Below are positions 23,056 to 31,909 of a stretch of 64,000 bases of DNA, piece after piece (position 1 is the first letter of the stretch; each line of letters starts with the position of its first letter). Under the pieces are notes generated by a model. That model searched no databases, had not been told where the DNA came from, and saw nothing but the letters and a program-made list of their open reading frames with translations. Origin of the DNA: Apostichopus japonicus (lineage: Eukaryota; Echinodermata; Holothuroidea; Aspidochirotida; Stichopodidae); the NCBI RefSeq assembly GCF_037975245.1, contig NC_092578.1:10832321-10896320 (forward strand), given 5' to 3'. A program made the position numbers and the translations under genes.

Positions 23056-24370
23056 TATATTGAAATTCAAGACTTTTAATTCAGGATGAAATGGTTATTT
23101 TCCAGACCCAACATCAACAATGAAAGAAAAGGCATGTTTTGAAGCATTTGAACACAAGTATTGGCGTGACCGTGATGTCATATAATATGTGCATAAGGGA
23201 ATGGGCATTGACCTTTTTAGGAGCATTTACCTCCCAGACATGTTTGCTTCGTACCTTTAATCTGGAAGCCAAAATATCCATATCACCAATGATATTTGAC
23301 AGAAAAGTCATAATAAAGACCAATGGAGGCAGCAGAACTCTTGAATGTTTAGACTTTGTTTCTTCAGCAGCAATTGGTTTGTTTCACAATCTTTCTTCAG
23401 AAACTCAGCAGTACACCCTGTTAATGGTCTCTGATTGTTTTAATGCGTGAGATGCTGTGTTTCATGTTGCCCGTCAGTGTTGTACGTGTCGTCGTGCGTG
23501 GGTAACATTTTTGCATGTGAGTTGCGTCGTGCAGTGTTTCTTGGTTTAAATTACCCTTTATTTTATTTGCTTCTGGATTATTCTAATTAATTTGTCACAA
23601 CAACGATTGATAGCGATGGACATGCAACTGCTTTGTAGGCTTATAGCAAAAAAATTCATGTGAGTTGTTTTTCTTTAAACCTCCTTTGATGTCACAAATT
23701 ACATTAGTGTAATTTAAGAATGATAATCTATGGAAAGTACAGTTTTACTTTTATGTCATATAATACAATGATTGTTGTTAATGTTAGTTTAGTCACAGGC
23801 TTGTTCAGATTGTCCAGAATGACTGTCTAGAACTGATATTGAATAAACTTTGTTCAATGATTTAAGACTTGAACTACGTTGAGTGAATTTTTGGCTCTGT
23901 GACTTTAAAATAAATCGCTTTTAGATTTAAACACCCTTTGGAATAAAATCTTTTTACCTACCTATTTTGACCCATCCCCATTACCCCCACTCCCTCCCCA
24001 ACATAAGAAATGGTTTTCCTGGAATAGGAATAAGAAATTATTGCTATAACTAACTGATCCAGCATATTCCAGAAATAAATTGGGGCACTGAGATTTTTCA
24101 CAAGAAGATGTAACCCATCACTTCTGAAGCTAACCTCATAGGTTATTAGTATACAATAGAGCAATGAAGGGTGTGTTAATTTAGATGACACAGCAAAATC
24201 TCTTTGTCTATTGCGACTTCAGTGTAGCAACGCTAATTAATACTAGTACTACTAGTGCTCAGCCGCGCTACCTCCAAAGGATCGCCACTTGCCCCATTGG
24301 AGGTTTCCTGTTCCTCGATCTGGTCTTCAGAGTAGTTTTAATGTGGATTACTTGACAGAAGAACGACTCT
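23056..24370. other. Central part of the TTAA element
   Basis: No family could be named. Short coding-like phrases occur on both strands, such as MKEKACFEAFEHKYWRDRDV near 23119 (plus), but they end within about 20 codons. If a transposase was present it has decayed or been deleted here. Confidence 0.4.
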
Positions 24371-24593
24371 TTTATGTCGAACCGTTAAAGTCCATTTGTT
24401 TATCGTAGTATGCTTCCGTGAAGTGTTCGCTTCATACAGAGCTGCATACTGGCTAGGCCCAGTGAAATCGGCGCTGGTGTTGTGCACTAACTTGGTCATA
24501 ATCGCCGTGTTTTTTTCGTCCTTCGGCCATCGATGAAGGCTAATTGCATGGGTTATGTTTTGTGCAGCCCCCAACAACACAACGGACCGGCAT
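24371..24593 (-). pseudogene. THAP zinc-finger domain, broken copy
   Basis: From the ATG ending at 24593 the minus strand reads MPVRCVVGGCTKHN, the C-x4-C start of a THAP domain. A second frame gives ISLHRWPKDEKN and then TSADFTGPSQYAAL, the middle of the domain, with the conserved Pro of the HRWPKD box. A third frame gives a stop in place of the Cys followed by SEHFTEAYYDK, which is the C-x2-H end (CSEHF). At least two frameshifts and one nonsense change are therefore present. THAP domains bind DNA and occur in host factors and in P- and Kolobok-type transposases. Here it sits at the right end of the TTAA element facing inward. Confidence 0.75.
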
Positions 24594-24756
24594 TTCTCTC
24601 GAATATTTTACAACATGTTGTAAAACAAACTTGAAAATTCTAACGATATAGCGTAATACAGTAGTTGTTCTCTCAGTGTAAATGTGCGTGTATGTGTGAC
24701 GGTATGATTGTCGCGCATCCGGTACGTGCCTGGGCTTGGCACTTGTGTTCCTAACA

Positions 24757-24764
24757 TGACGTCA
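24757..24764 (-). promoter_or_regulatory. CRE palindrome TGACGTCA, right promoter of the TTAA element
   Basis: TGACGTCA at exactly 182 bp from the right end. On the minus strand the context is TGACGTCATGTTAGGAACAC, nearly identical to the left one. It lies about 165 bp upstream of the THAP start at 24593, so it is placed to drive the minus-strand gene. Confidence 0.5.
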
Positions 24765-24946
24765 TCATTGTCTTGTTTTGAAATCGCATTTGCAGATATC
24801 TATTTTCGGATGCGAATATTAAAACGTTAATTTCTAATTAGTCCTTGAGGTTTTCAAGGTGATGAGGATAGTTTTGAACATAGATTTTCTCATAGATTCA
24901 GGGGAAGTTACTCTCGATAAGTTGGATTTTTCTTGTCATGGCCTCT

Positions 24947-24950
24947 TTAA
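24947..24950. repeat. Right TTAA target-site duplication
   Basis: TTAA directly after the right inverted end (CTTGTCATGGCCTCT). It pairs with 21745-21748. Confidence 0.85.
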
Positions 24951-25840
24951 TGTATACAAAAGACTTAACTTTGAGAAATTGTCAGTCAGGACCAAAATAT
25001 ACATGTTGCCCTCCGAACTCTTAAGAAAGGGACTCATCAAGTCCATGGCAACAACCTCCCATGGGTATGTGCTTGTTGTTGACACCATAAACCCCTGTGG
25101 TTTCTTATACACTGGTTTGACAAGGTGGCAGGTCCTGCAATGCTTAATGAAGTCCACTATGTACATCTTTTCTGAGACACTTCCACCAATATTTGCCTTT
25201 AATTTTTGTCAGTGTCTCCATTACACCTAGGTGTGGACACGTTGGTGTGCAATGAAAATGAGTGATAACATATTGAACCATCTGTGTGGGCACAACCTTC
25301 CTATCTCCTGTGGTCACATCTGCATATTTCAGGACCCCTTCCTATACACACTACTGCTTACAAATCCCCTCAGTCACTGAACCACTAATTTTCAACTTGC
25401 TGAGAATTATTGCTAAATTTGGATCCTTATTCTGGTTCAAAATGAATTGGTTGATATCTCGCAATATTACTGACTGGCACCCAGCATGCTCTCTCTGAGC
25501 ATGGTTACTTATACTAGGCTCATGTATCTCTAGTATGCATTGTGCACAAATGTAAACGTCAAAGTCATCAGCTTCTCTCTTAGTCCAGATTGTTAAGACA
25601 TCTAGTGATGCCACTTATCACATGGGTCACACTGAACCCAACTCACCACATCAGAATGGTCTCCCTCACAATCGTCATGAAAACAGACATGCTGTCATAG
25701 TTGATACTACATTTCAGTGGTGGCCGTAGGAGCGCATCAGGTATCCAATTTTGAACACCTGGTCGATAATGCACAGTGTGGTCAAATTCCTGCAGCCTCA
25801 GAGCCCACCTAACTAATTAAGATGAAATCCTTTCAACTTA
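24951..25840 (-). pseudogene. RNase H tail and integrase N-terminal half (Gypsy, minus)
   Basis: Segments in order on the minus strand: RWALRLQEFDHTVHYRPG and PDALLRP at 25845-25730 (end of RNase H), NQNKDPNLAIILSKLK at about 25450-25400 (linker), and CRTCHLVKPVYKKPQG at 25140-25090 (zinc-binding CxxC). The core start follows, with WEVVAMDLMSPF, whose Asp is the first catalytic residue, and YILVLTDNFSK. The ORF 24936-25166 is open, but the region as a whole needs frame changes. Integrase inserts retroelement DNA; this copy is inactive. Confidence 0.8.
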
Positions 25841-25849
25841 TTGTCAAAA

Positions 25850-26330
25850 GTGTGTTGCAATTTCTTGCTACAACTAGCAGTCTTGCATGGGCCTAACGTT
25901 ACTCCTAGTCCTAGCTTATGTACTAGTACTAGTCTATAGCCTAACGTTGCATCTGCTCAGCCGTAAAACGTAAAGGAGTAATCCTATCGGCTAGCATATT
26001 CACTTGCGTAAGGACTTATTCCAACAAGGAGATGTTTCCTTACCCAAAATATAACTTTCGAAGAATATATATGGAGTAATGATGTACTTTCGTCTTCACT
26101 TAAACAGTCAGATATGCAGATTCTCCTTCACTTTTGATTCGGCCCTAGTTAGTGTTAATGATACTTGTTAACTGTAGGCCTAAGCTATTATTGCTAATTT
26201 ATGGAATGCCAAAAAGGCATTATTTCAGTAACTCATTGTGATAGCTTTAAATGTTTAACGAATTATAAGGGCCTTGCAGATGCATTTTTTTTTCCGAGTT
26301 AACGTTTTAAAGTTATGGATGTTTGAGTTT
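25850..26330. other. Intergenic stretch with CTAG/GGCC-rich motifs
   Basis: Repeated GCCTAACGTT, CTAGTACTAGT and TAGGCCTAAG motifs, otherwise A+T rich. No gene or mobile element end was supported. Confidence 0.4.
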
Positions 26331-26339
26331 TCAACTCGA

Positions 26340-27000
26340 GAGTGTTATATGTAGACTGAGGTAGTTTTCATGTTCCAGACCGTACTGAAAACGTCCAAAC
26401 GGAAACCCTCTGTCACATACTCCGTCCAGGGAGACCGTTTGCAACTCCTGTTGCGTTAGTAACTGATAACGCATTAGGTGCTGCAAACGGCCTCTTGGAC
26501 GGGATTCGCGACAGGAGAGCACCATTCTAACGTTTTCAGTCAGTTCCAACCTAGCCTCTGAAGAAGATCCTGCTAGGATCGAAACGTCAGGCCAACTCAC
26601 TTTTACACATTCTCTTACACGGGCTCTCTATTGGATAAGCAGTTTGCTAAAAGTTTTTATTTATTCTTTCTATATATAATGCTATGCAGCTGGAAACTTA
26701 CCAGTGCCTGCAAACACGGCCTCCGTTTCTGCAACAGGAGGTTTCGTGCTCATAACGGAATTTGTGACAATGGGCCCGTTAGACTTTTTCAAACATTTTC
26801 GAGTCTAACATCTGCCTCTGTCCATCGGTATAGCGCTCTCCAGCTGATGGGGTAAACGGCCTTAAGGAACGGAGTTTACGATAGGGGCCGGGTTCAGTTT
26901 GGACATTTTCAGCCACTTTCAAGCCCGACAACTCTTTTCTGCTGAATCGTGCTCTGTAGCTGTTAACGCGCGAGGAGCCATTGTCACGATTTTAGTTAGT
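26340..27000. repeat. Diverged tandem repeat around AAACGGCC phrases
   Basis: Several degraded units share phrases such as CTGCAAACGGCCTC, GTAAACGGCCTTA and AAACACGGCCTCC, spaced roughly 150-250 bp. It resembles the block at 29980-30570 in base style and may be related. A Penelope-type hammerhead sits inside at 26554. Confidence 0.35.
26554..26592 (+). ncRNA. Hammerhead ribozyme core, Penelope type, copy 1
   Basis: CTGAAGA, a stem GATCC / GGATC closed by TGCTA, then GAAAC-GTC forms the conserved hammerhead core with an almost loopless 2-bp helix III. Helix I is GCCT / AGGC, four pairs. One extra A sits between CTGAAGA and the stem. Minimal hammerheads of this form are known from the ends of Penelope-like retroelements, where they are thought to act in processing of the element RNA. 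Downstream sequence (GGCTCTCTATTGGATAAGCA) matches the 5' end of the Penelope-like element at 33127. Confidence 0.7.
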
Positions 27001-27019
27001 TTCTAGCCTATGAAAAGTG

Positions 27020-27380
27020 CTTCTTTCCACCAGGCACGTAGCGAGGAATTTGCGGCGATCATGGGGGGGGGGGGGCGGGGGGACATGTCCCCCAATATTT
27101 TAGGTGGGGGATATAGTATCTAATATCCCCCCAATATTTGGTGGCATAGTTTGTTTGTTTTTAGCATATTTTCTGTCTTTTTTTATGATATCGCTAGTAA
27201 TTTCAAAATAGAAAATGCTTAGATGCAACTTACAAGGCCTGGGAAGTGCCATTTCCAGCGATCTGGGAGGCATTTTCGGCCAAAATTTTCTTTTGCGCTT
27301 CGCGCCAACTTATGGTGGCGCTACGCTTAGATAGTTTGCCAACAAGCTTCGCCCCTCCCTAGGCAAATCCCTCGCAAGGC
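27020..27380. repeat. Left arm of an inverted repeat, G-rich DNA element
   Basis: Positions 27170-27344 match the reverse complement of 29681-29852 almost base for base, including ATGATATCGCTAGTAATTTC and GGCGCTACGCTTAGATAGT. The outer part (CAGGCACGTAGCGAGG at 27034, a G run, then CATGTCCCCCAATATTTT) is typical of non-autonomous hAT-like families in marine invertebrates. No protein is encoded. A clear target duplication was not found. Confidence 0.65.
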
Positions 27381-27526
27381 GCCTGTCTAACTGTGTCACA
27401 ATTTGTTACTATATATGACCGAACGTAGTTTTTACTTTTTTTCGAAATGAATAGCTAGACGGACCGCATCCGTAATGAAATTTGGTTTGCCGATGAAAAA
27501 GGAAAATAGGGCTGTAGCAACTATAT

Positions 27527-27695
27527 ATATATATAAATGAAAATCGTAATGAGTTGGAAAATCAAGAACAGTGAAAAAACTTTCAGCCTCCACCGGGATT
27601 CGAACCACGGGCCGTGGTTCGAATCCCGGTGGAGGCTGAAAGTTTTTTCACTGTTCTTGATTTTCCAACTCATTACGATTTTCATTTATATATAT
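27527..27695. repeat. Perfect 169-bp palindrome with tRNA box B halves
   Basis: Two perfectly complementary 83-bp arms surround a 3-base centre (GGC at 27610-27612). Near the centre each arm contains GGTTCGAATCC, which fits the RNA polymerase III B box, followed by CGGTGGAGGC. The structure is therefore two copies of the same tRNA-like or SINE-like segment head to head. It could be a fold-back element, an inverted SINE pair, or a read-through chimera of the assembly. A cruciform or a long RNA hairpin would form readily. Confidence 0.85.
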
Positions 27696-27736
27696 TCATT
27701 TGCCTTTGTCGTTTACCTCCATTGCATTAACATAAA

Positions 27737-27879
<143 letters not shown>

Positions 27880-27942
27880 AGAAAACCAGAGAAATAAGAT
27901 ATGACTTATAATTGACAAATAAGGAGTAAGTTTTAGAAAATA

Positions 27943-27983
27943 TATTGGAATTTTCGGTCCCCCTGGGACCTTCGTCAGCAATA
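27943..27983 (-). ncRNA. Hammerhead ribozyme core, Penelope type, minus strand
   Basis: On the minus strand: TATTG, CTGACGA, an extra A, a 6-bp stem GGTCCC / GGGACC with loop AGG, GAAAATTC, then CAATA. Helix I is TATTG / CAATA, five perfect pairs. Helix III is a loopless AA / UU pair, and the base at the cleavage site is C. It lies about 135 bp downstream of the end of the Penelope-like reading frame, the expected place for these ribozymes. Confidence 0.72.
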
Positions 27984-28118
27984 CTTGGCAGTCGAATGAG
28001 AAGTACAAAATGTGACCCAATGAAAGTATGACGCTAGATAAGTGTAAGTTGCAATGATGGAATTAAAACCAAATAAACCATGACTATACAGGAAGCGGAT
28101 TAAGGAGCAAAGAACGGA

Positions 28119-28345
28119 TTACATATGCTTGCAGAACTGATAGTTGTTAAAGGGTCCCAAGTCTTTGTTGAGGCCGGTGATGTGAGACTTAATACGAAAG
28201 ATCCAATCGATTTCTTTACGTTTACGTTCAGTAGTTGATTTGAAGTTCGAGGCAATTAAAATACATTTTAGGTTTTTTAGAGAATGACCATGAAGATTGA
28301 AATGTTCGGACACTGGGAATCCTGCAAAATTATCACGAATAGATT
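28119..28345 (-). pseudogene. Penelope-like endonuclease C-terminus
   Basis: About 75 codons without a stop encode the tail of the GIY-YIG part: SEHFN (with the conserved HF), GHSLKNLKC, FKSTTERKRKE and GLNKDLGPF. These are standard landmarks of the end of Penelope-type ORFs. The GIY-YIG motif itself is lost to truncation. The apparent N-terminal extension to 28604 comes from an unrelated G-rich element. Confidence 0.75.
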
Positions 28346-28349
28346 TTTT

Positions 28350-28460
28350 TGTGATGGGGGGGGTGGGGTGGGGGACATGTCCTCCCAATATTTTAGGTGG
28401 GGATATACGGTAGTATCTAATATCCCCCCCCCCCCAATATTTGGTGGTAAAATTGTTTTG
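28350..28460. repeat. Fragment of a G-rich non-autonomous DNA element
   Basis: The run of G followed by GACATGTCCTCCCAATATTT, TAGTATCTAATATCCCC and CAATATTTGGTGG matches 27066-27150 closely. It interrupts the Penelope-like fragment. No coding content. Confidence 0.65.
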
Positions 28461-28719
28461 TGTAGCTATAAATAGAAAATAATGCGTGAGATTATTTATC
28501 CAAATCATATTTGGCGGTGGCATCCAACACATGCTGCATGAGGTAAATGACTCTTCGTGTTCGTTTGTGTGACCGTATATGTTGTCACTCATGATTATTA
28601 TCATAATGTCTGTACAACTCTTGTGTATGAGTGTAAGTACGTAAAATCATATATATGATCCACATCGATATGGGTTCACTGGGTTTCCTTTTGGCCTGTT
28701 TCCTACAAGATTTCTAACC

Positions 28720-29640
28720 TCATGCGCGTAGCCAAGGGGGGTTGTAGTTATATAGTAGCCGTTATAAGAGGTTTTAATATTTGTACAACAAGAAATTAAC
28801 TGTGTCTGAATTTTCGAAAATTCCTTGGCCAACGTATTCTATGTATGTATGTATGTATATTAGATCCTCCTGCAAGCAGGAACTCGCGAAGAAGCCTCAT
28901 TGGCTTATCAAAGCCGCAAGCTGACCGAAGTCAGTCTCTTACATTCATATTAAACGTCCATGATTATGAATTGTTAATTGTCAACAACTCTGTAGCTGGA
29001 CGACATACATTAATCTGGGAGTGACTCGAACCGGGGACCTTATGATTGAAAGGCACCGGCGTTAACCACTGAGCTAACACTCCACTTCATCATACTTCCC
29101 ACTTCATCATACTTCAACATTCTTCATCATACTTCCCTCTACTCGTGCAATTTTGACGGGTCTGTTAGGGATTGAAGGTTTTTTTTTCTATATTGGTTGT
29201 CCATAGATGACATTTTGTGCAACATTATGGGTATGTTTTGAAGCGAATTTATTATTCAAATTCTGAACAAATAATGGGCTTAAAACCTTGAAAAGTGGGG
29301 CTGACGGGTATTGTGGGGCGTTACGTAGATTTACCTACAAAAGCAATGATCCACAGGAGATGTGATGAGGTCGAACATGATGTGTGACTGGTGACAATCT
29401 TGAAAAAGGTTATGAATGAAAAAAAAAACTATTGGGAAAAACTTGGTTCTCATGCAAAAGTGTACATCTGGTTGGTCATTTTCAAGCCCGAGATGTACCA
29501 TTTCCGGTGATCTGGGGGGCTATCAAAACCAGAAATTTTCTTGTACGCTGCGCGCCAACCGATGGTGGCGCTCCGCTATGATAGTTATTCGCCTGCACCC
29601 AAGCAAATGTCCCCCCCCCCAATATTTGAAACAAATCGCC
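28720..29640. repeat. Non-autonomous DNA element, copy A (second copy at 36970-38290)
   Basis: Long stretches are shared with 36970-38290: TAGTAGCCGTTATAAGAGG, TGAATTTTCGAAAATTCC, TATATTGGTTGTCCA, CAATCTTGAAAAAGGTTATG and CATCTGGTTGGTCATTTTC. They appear in the same order in both places. Copy A carries a SINE insertion at about 28840-29083 that copy B lacks. No protein is encoded. The right part contains GCGCCAACCGATGGTGGCGC, related to the arms at 27.2 and 29.7 kb. Confidence 0.7.
28840..29083 (-). mobile_element. tRNA-derived SINE, minus strand
   Basis: The minus strand starts GGAGTGTTAGCTCAGTGG at 29083, a good A box, and has GGTTCGAGTC, a good B box, at about 29033-29024, with an intact-looking tRNA-like head of about 70 bp. 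A body of about 150 bp follows and ends in a tail of ATAC repeats (TGTATGTATGTA on the plus strand near 28840-28860). The head alone is not a functional tRNA gene: stems are imperfect and sequence continues past the CCA position. The absence of this block from the sister repeat copy supports insertion. Confidence 0.7.
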
Positions 29641-29930
29641 GCCCCTGGGTGAAACTGTAGGCAAACTATCAAGTCGTAGATACGGCATTGCAAACTATCT
29701 AAGCGTAGCGCCACCATAAGTTGGCGCGAAGCTTACAAGAAAGTTTTAGCTGAAAATGCCTCTCAGATCGCTGGAAATGGCACTTCCCAGGCCTTGTAAG
29801 TTGCATCTTAGCATTTTCTCTTTTGAAATTACTAGCGATATCATAAAAACATACAAAATATATGCTCAAGGGGAGGGGGGCGGCTGCCCCTTCGCCCCCC
29901 CTTGGCTACGCGCCTTAAAGTTTCCACTGG
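29640..29930. repeat. Right arm of the inverted G-rich DNA element
   Basis: Inverted match to 27170-27344 (here 29681-29852), then a G run, TTCGCCCCCCCTTGG and CTACGCGCCTT at the edge. The edge mirrors the CAGGCACGTAGC edge of the left arm. The 2.9 kb between the arms has been filled with other repeats. Confidence 0.65.
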
Positions 29931-29974
29931 TATGTTGCCTACCCCGTGGGGGTTCAAGTTGAGTCCAATGCGCG

Positions 29975-30570
29975 ACGGGAATCATGCCGTTCGGTCGAAA
30001 ACGCACGAGAGGAGACACCTCTTCGGGAAATGGGACGTTGCCACAGTTTTAAGCTTCACGTGAGGCCGGGATGTGGCCGATTCGGTCTTGGCGGGGACAG
30101 ACCGTTTCGGTTGAAGACGAACGGGGTGCTCCTCTCGGCAAAGGGAGACACCAATCTGATAAGCGGTGCTAACCCCAGTTTTAGACCCGTCCTTGGCTAG
30201 GAACAGGCCGTTGCGGTCGAAACAAACGGGATTCCTCCTCTAGGATAGAGAAGGCACATACCCTCCTATAAACGGCGACTAACTCCAGTTTTAATCCTCG
30301 TCCTTGGAGGGGGAGGGGGGATAGCCGAATAGGCCGTTTCGGTCGTAAACGTACGGGGCTCCTCCTCTCGGCGAAGGGAGACACTCTTCCGGGAAACGGT
30401 GCCTTCCCCTCTCCCCAGTTTGAGCTACGTCCTTGGCGGGGAACAGGCCGTTTCGTTCGAAAACGAACGGGGCTGCTCATCTTGGCAAGAGGAGACACCC
30501 CTACGGGAAATGGTGCATACCCCCACTTTTAAGCCCCGTCCTTGGCGGGGAACGAAAGGGGTGCTCCTTG
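29975..30570. repeat. Minisatellite, about five units of 105-125 bp
   Basis: Each unit has CCGTTTCGGTCG (or a close variant) at 29988, 30102, 30207, 30333 and 30448, then AACG(A/C)ACGGG, CTCCTC(T)CGGCAAAG, GAGACACC, GGGAAACGGTG, CCAGTTTTAAG and GTCCTTGGCGGGGA. The units differ by indels. All three frames of both strands can be read for long stretches, but composition suggests a G+C-rich minisatellite and not a gene. Confidence 0.7.
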
Positions 30571-30589
30571 TACGTACCTGTGAAACATC

Positions 30590-30597
30590 ATCCACAC
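30590..30597. repeat. Target-site duplication ATCCACAC, left
   Basis: Identical to 30930-30937 on the other side of the MITE. Confidence 0.85.
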
Positions 30598-30929
30598 CAA
30601 GGGCGTAGGAACCGGGGGGCTGGGGCGGAAGTATCATTCCGCCCCCCCCCGGTTCGCAAGTCAGAAAACCCCTTTTTCATTTCCAAATGAGAAAAAAAAT
30701 CTCATTTGGAGCACCAAATTGCATCTAAGGCCAGGTGAAAATACAAAATTAAGTTTACAAAATGGAGTGGGTGTTGAAGTGTGCTATATTGCACCAAATT
30801 GCATCTGAGGCCACCTGAAAATGCAAAAAATTCCAAAGGGGAGGGGGACACCCCTCCCCTTAGACCCCTCCCCCAGGCTGGCCATCAGTCTTCAGCCCCC
30901 CCACTCAAAAGTACCTTCCTACGCCACTG
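30598..30929. mobile_element. hAT-like MITE, 332 bp, with 8-bp target duplication
   Basis: Left end CAAGGGCGTAGGAACC, right end the inverse of CAGTGGCGTAGGAAGG, flanked by identical ATCCACAC (30590-30597 and 30930-30937). An 8-bp duplication and CA-G-GGCGTAGG ends fit hAT elements. The interior holds GCACCAAATTGCATCTAAGG and GGGGAGGGGG with matching C runs, related to the repeat inside the element at 43068-43973. No coding content. Confidence 0.85.
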
Positions 30930-30937
30930 ATCCACAC
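30930..30937. repeat. Target-site duplication ATCCACAC, right
   Basis: Identical to 30590-30597. Confidence 0.85.
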
Positions 30938-31029
30938 GTAATACACCCGGTCACGGCCACTAGATAGCTCCGACACGAGAAAATATGACGTAAGGACTGG
31001 ACATCCCTATAGCCGGAGAAAGTTTTGAG

Positions 31030-31800
31030 GATCTTCCGTGTGTAAATAACATTAGCATTTAGAAATTCCAACATTTAGGCCAAAAATTTCGTCATTCCAA
31101 TTCTGGATTTTTTTCGATGGAGAAATAGAGCAAAACGTTTGTACCGCTCTCAAAGTTTCTACTGTTTTCTCGGAATTCAGCTTTTAACATCAACATTTTG
31201 ACTTGTTACTAAAAATTTGTACTTTATGTACAAAAGGTTTTTTTTCTGATGAATTAAGCCACTGTATCTCGAAATTTCAACTTTTGCTAGCGAAGTTTGG
31301 ACTCATTCCATGAAAATATAACTCAGTTTCGAGTAAGAATATGCTCTTAATTGCGACACGTTGCTCGGGAGTTACGACTTTTCTCATCGAAAATTCGATT
31401 ATATATCTCAAAATCTTTACTATTTTATGCCAAAAAATGGACTTTCTCCTTTGACAAAGTAGTGAGTCTACATTTTTGCTCACACTTTTGTCAATAATGT
31501 TCTCGAAATTATCTCCAAATTACAGGTTTGTCCCCCAAATTTCGACTCAATGTACTAAACTATCGACGTTTTAGTTCGACCTTTCTCTTGTAACTTGAAC
31601 TTTAATTCCTCGAAATAATGACCGTCAAAAATTTCGAGTTTTCGTATTGATATTTTCACTGGACTATTTTAGCTCTCCTGTTGAATGTTTTAAAAATCAA
31701 CGTTGTAATTTTGGCTGTTTATGAGGCAATTTCGAGATGATGTTATGATTGTTATCTAATCCAGTCGAAATTTCGACATATCGTATATATAATTCTGACA
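31030..31800. repeat. Degenerate repeat with AAATTTCGAC motifs
   Basis: Short phrases such as AAATTTCGACT, TCTCGAAATT and TTTCGAG recur every 30-80 bp with poor conservation and in both orientations. It may be an ancient satellite. No coding content. Confidence 0.35.
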
Positions 31801-31909
31801 TATTTGGCAAGTTCTCACATCAAACGAACGGATTATCATTGCGATCGACCGTCCCCTTCTCCCCCTATGGAGCGCCGAAAGGGAAAAAATCGTATAAGTT
31901 GTATGAGCA

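Larger units (their letters stand above)
21749..24946. mobile_element. TTAA-flanked DNA transposon with THAP and P2X7-C-like genes (Kolobok-like)
   Basis: A 3198-bp unit starts AGTGGCCATGACACG at 21749 and ends with the inverted form of AGAGGCCATGACAAG at 24946. It is flanked on both sides by TTAA (21745-21748 and 24947-24950), and joining the flanks restores integrase sequence. TTAA duplication is used by piggyBac and Kolobok elements. The THAP domain inside and the AG-type ends favour Kolobok, from memory of that superfamily. Inside, a P2X7-C-like gene points right from the left end and a THAP gene points left from the right end. Each end carries a CRE palindrome exactly 182 bp inside. No complete transposase catalytic domain was recognised, so this copy is probably non-autonomous or decayed. 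Confidence 0.8.
21060..25845 (-). mobile_element. Gypsy-type pol remnant, minus strand, split by a nested TTAA element
   Basis: Reading from high to low coordinates there is an RNase H tail (RWALRLQEFD at about 25800), a linker region, an integrase zinc-binding end, the integrase core, and after a 3.2-kb interruption the rest of the core and C-terminal region. RT, protease, gag and LTRs were not found, so the copy is 5' truncated. The two integrase halves meet exactly at the TTAA that flanks the inserted element, which shows that the Gypsy copy was there first. Confidence 0.8.
27890..28345 (-). mobile_element. 3' fragment of a Penelope-like retroelement, minus strand
   Basis: On the minus strand the frame from 28345 reads IRDNFAGFPVSEHFNLHGHS, then LKNLKCILIASNFKS, ERKRKEIDWIF and GLNKDLGPFNNY. 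This is the end of the GIY-YIG endonuclease region of Penelope-like elements. A hammerhead core follows at 27983-27943. The fragment is cut off on its 5' side by a G-rich DNA element at about 28350. It differs in sequence from the Penelope-like element at 33-38.7 kb, so it represents a second family. Confidence 0.75.

Noticed and set aside
27602-27620. tRNA gene at the palindrome centre
   Set aside because: Only the B-box half is present, mirrored on both strands. There is no acceptor stem or A box.
28119-28604. A 161-codon minus-strand gene
   Set aside because: Only the last 75 codons are Penelope-like. The N-terminal part is a G-rich DNA element read in the same frame by chance.
29015-29083. 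A functional tRNA gene on the minus strand
   Set aside because: A and B boxes are good but the stems are imperfect, sequence continues into a SINE body and ATAC tail, and the block is an insertion relative to a sister copy.
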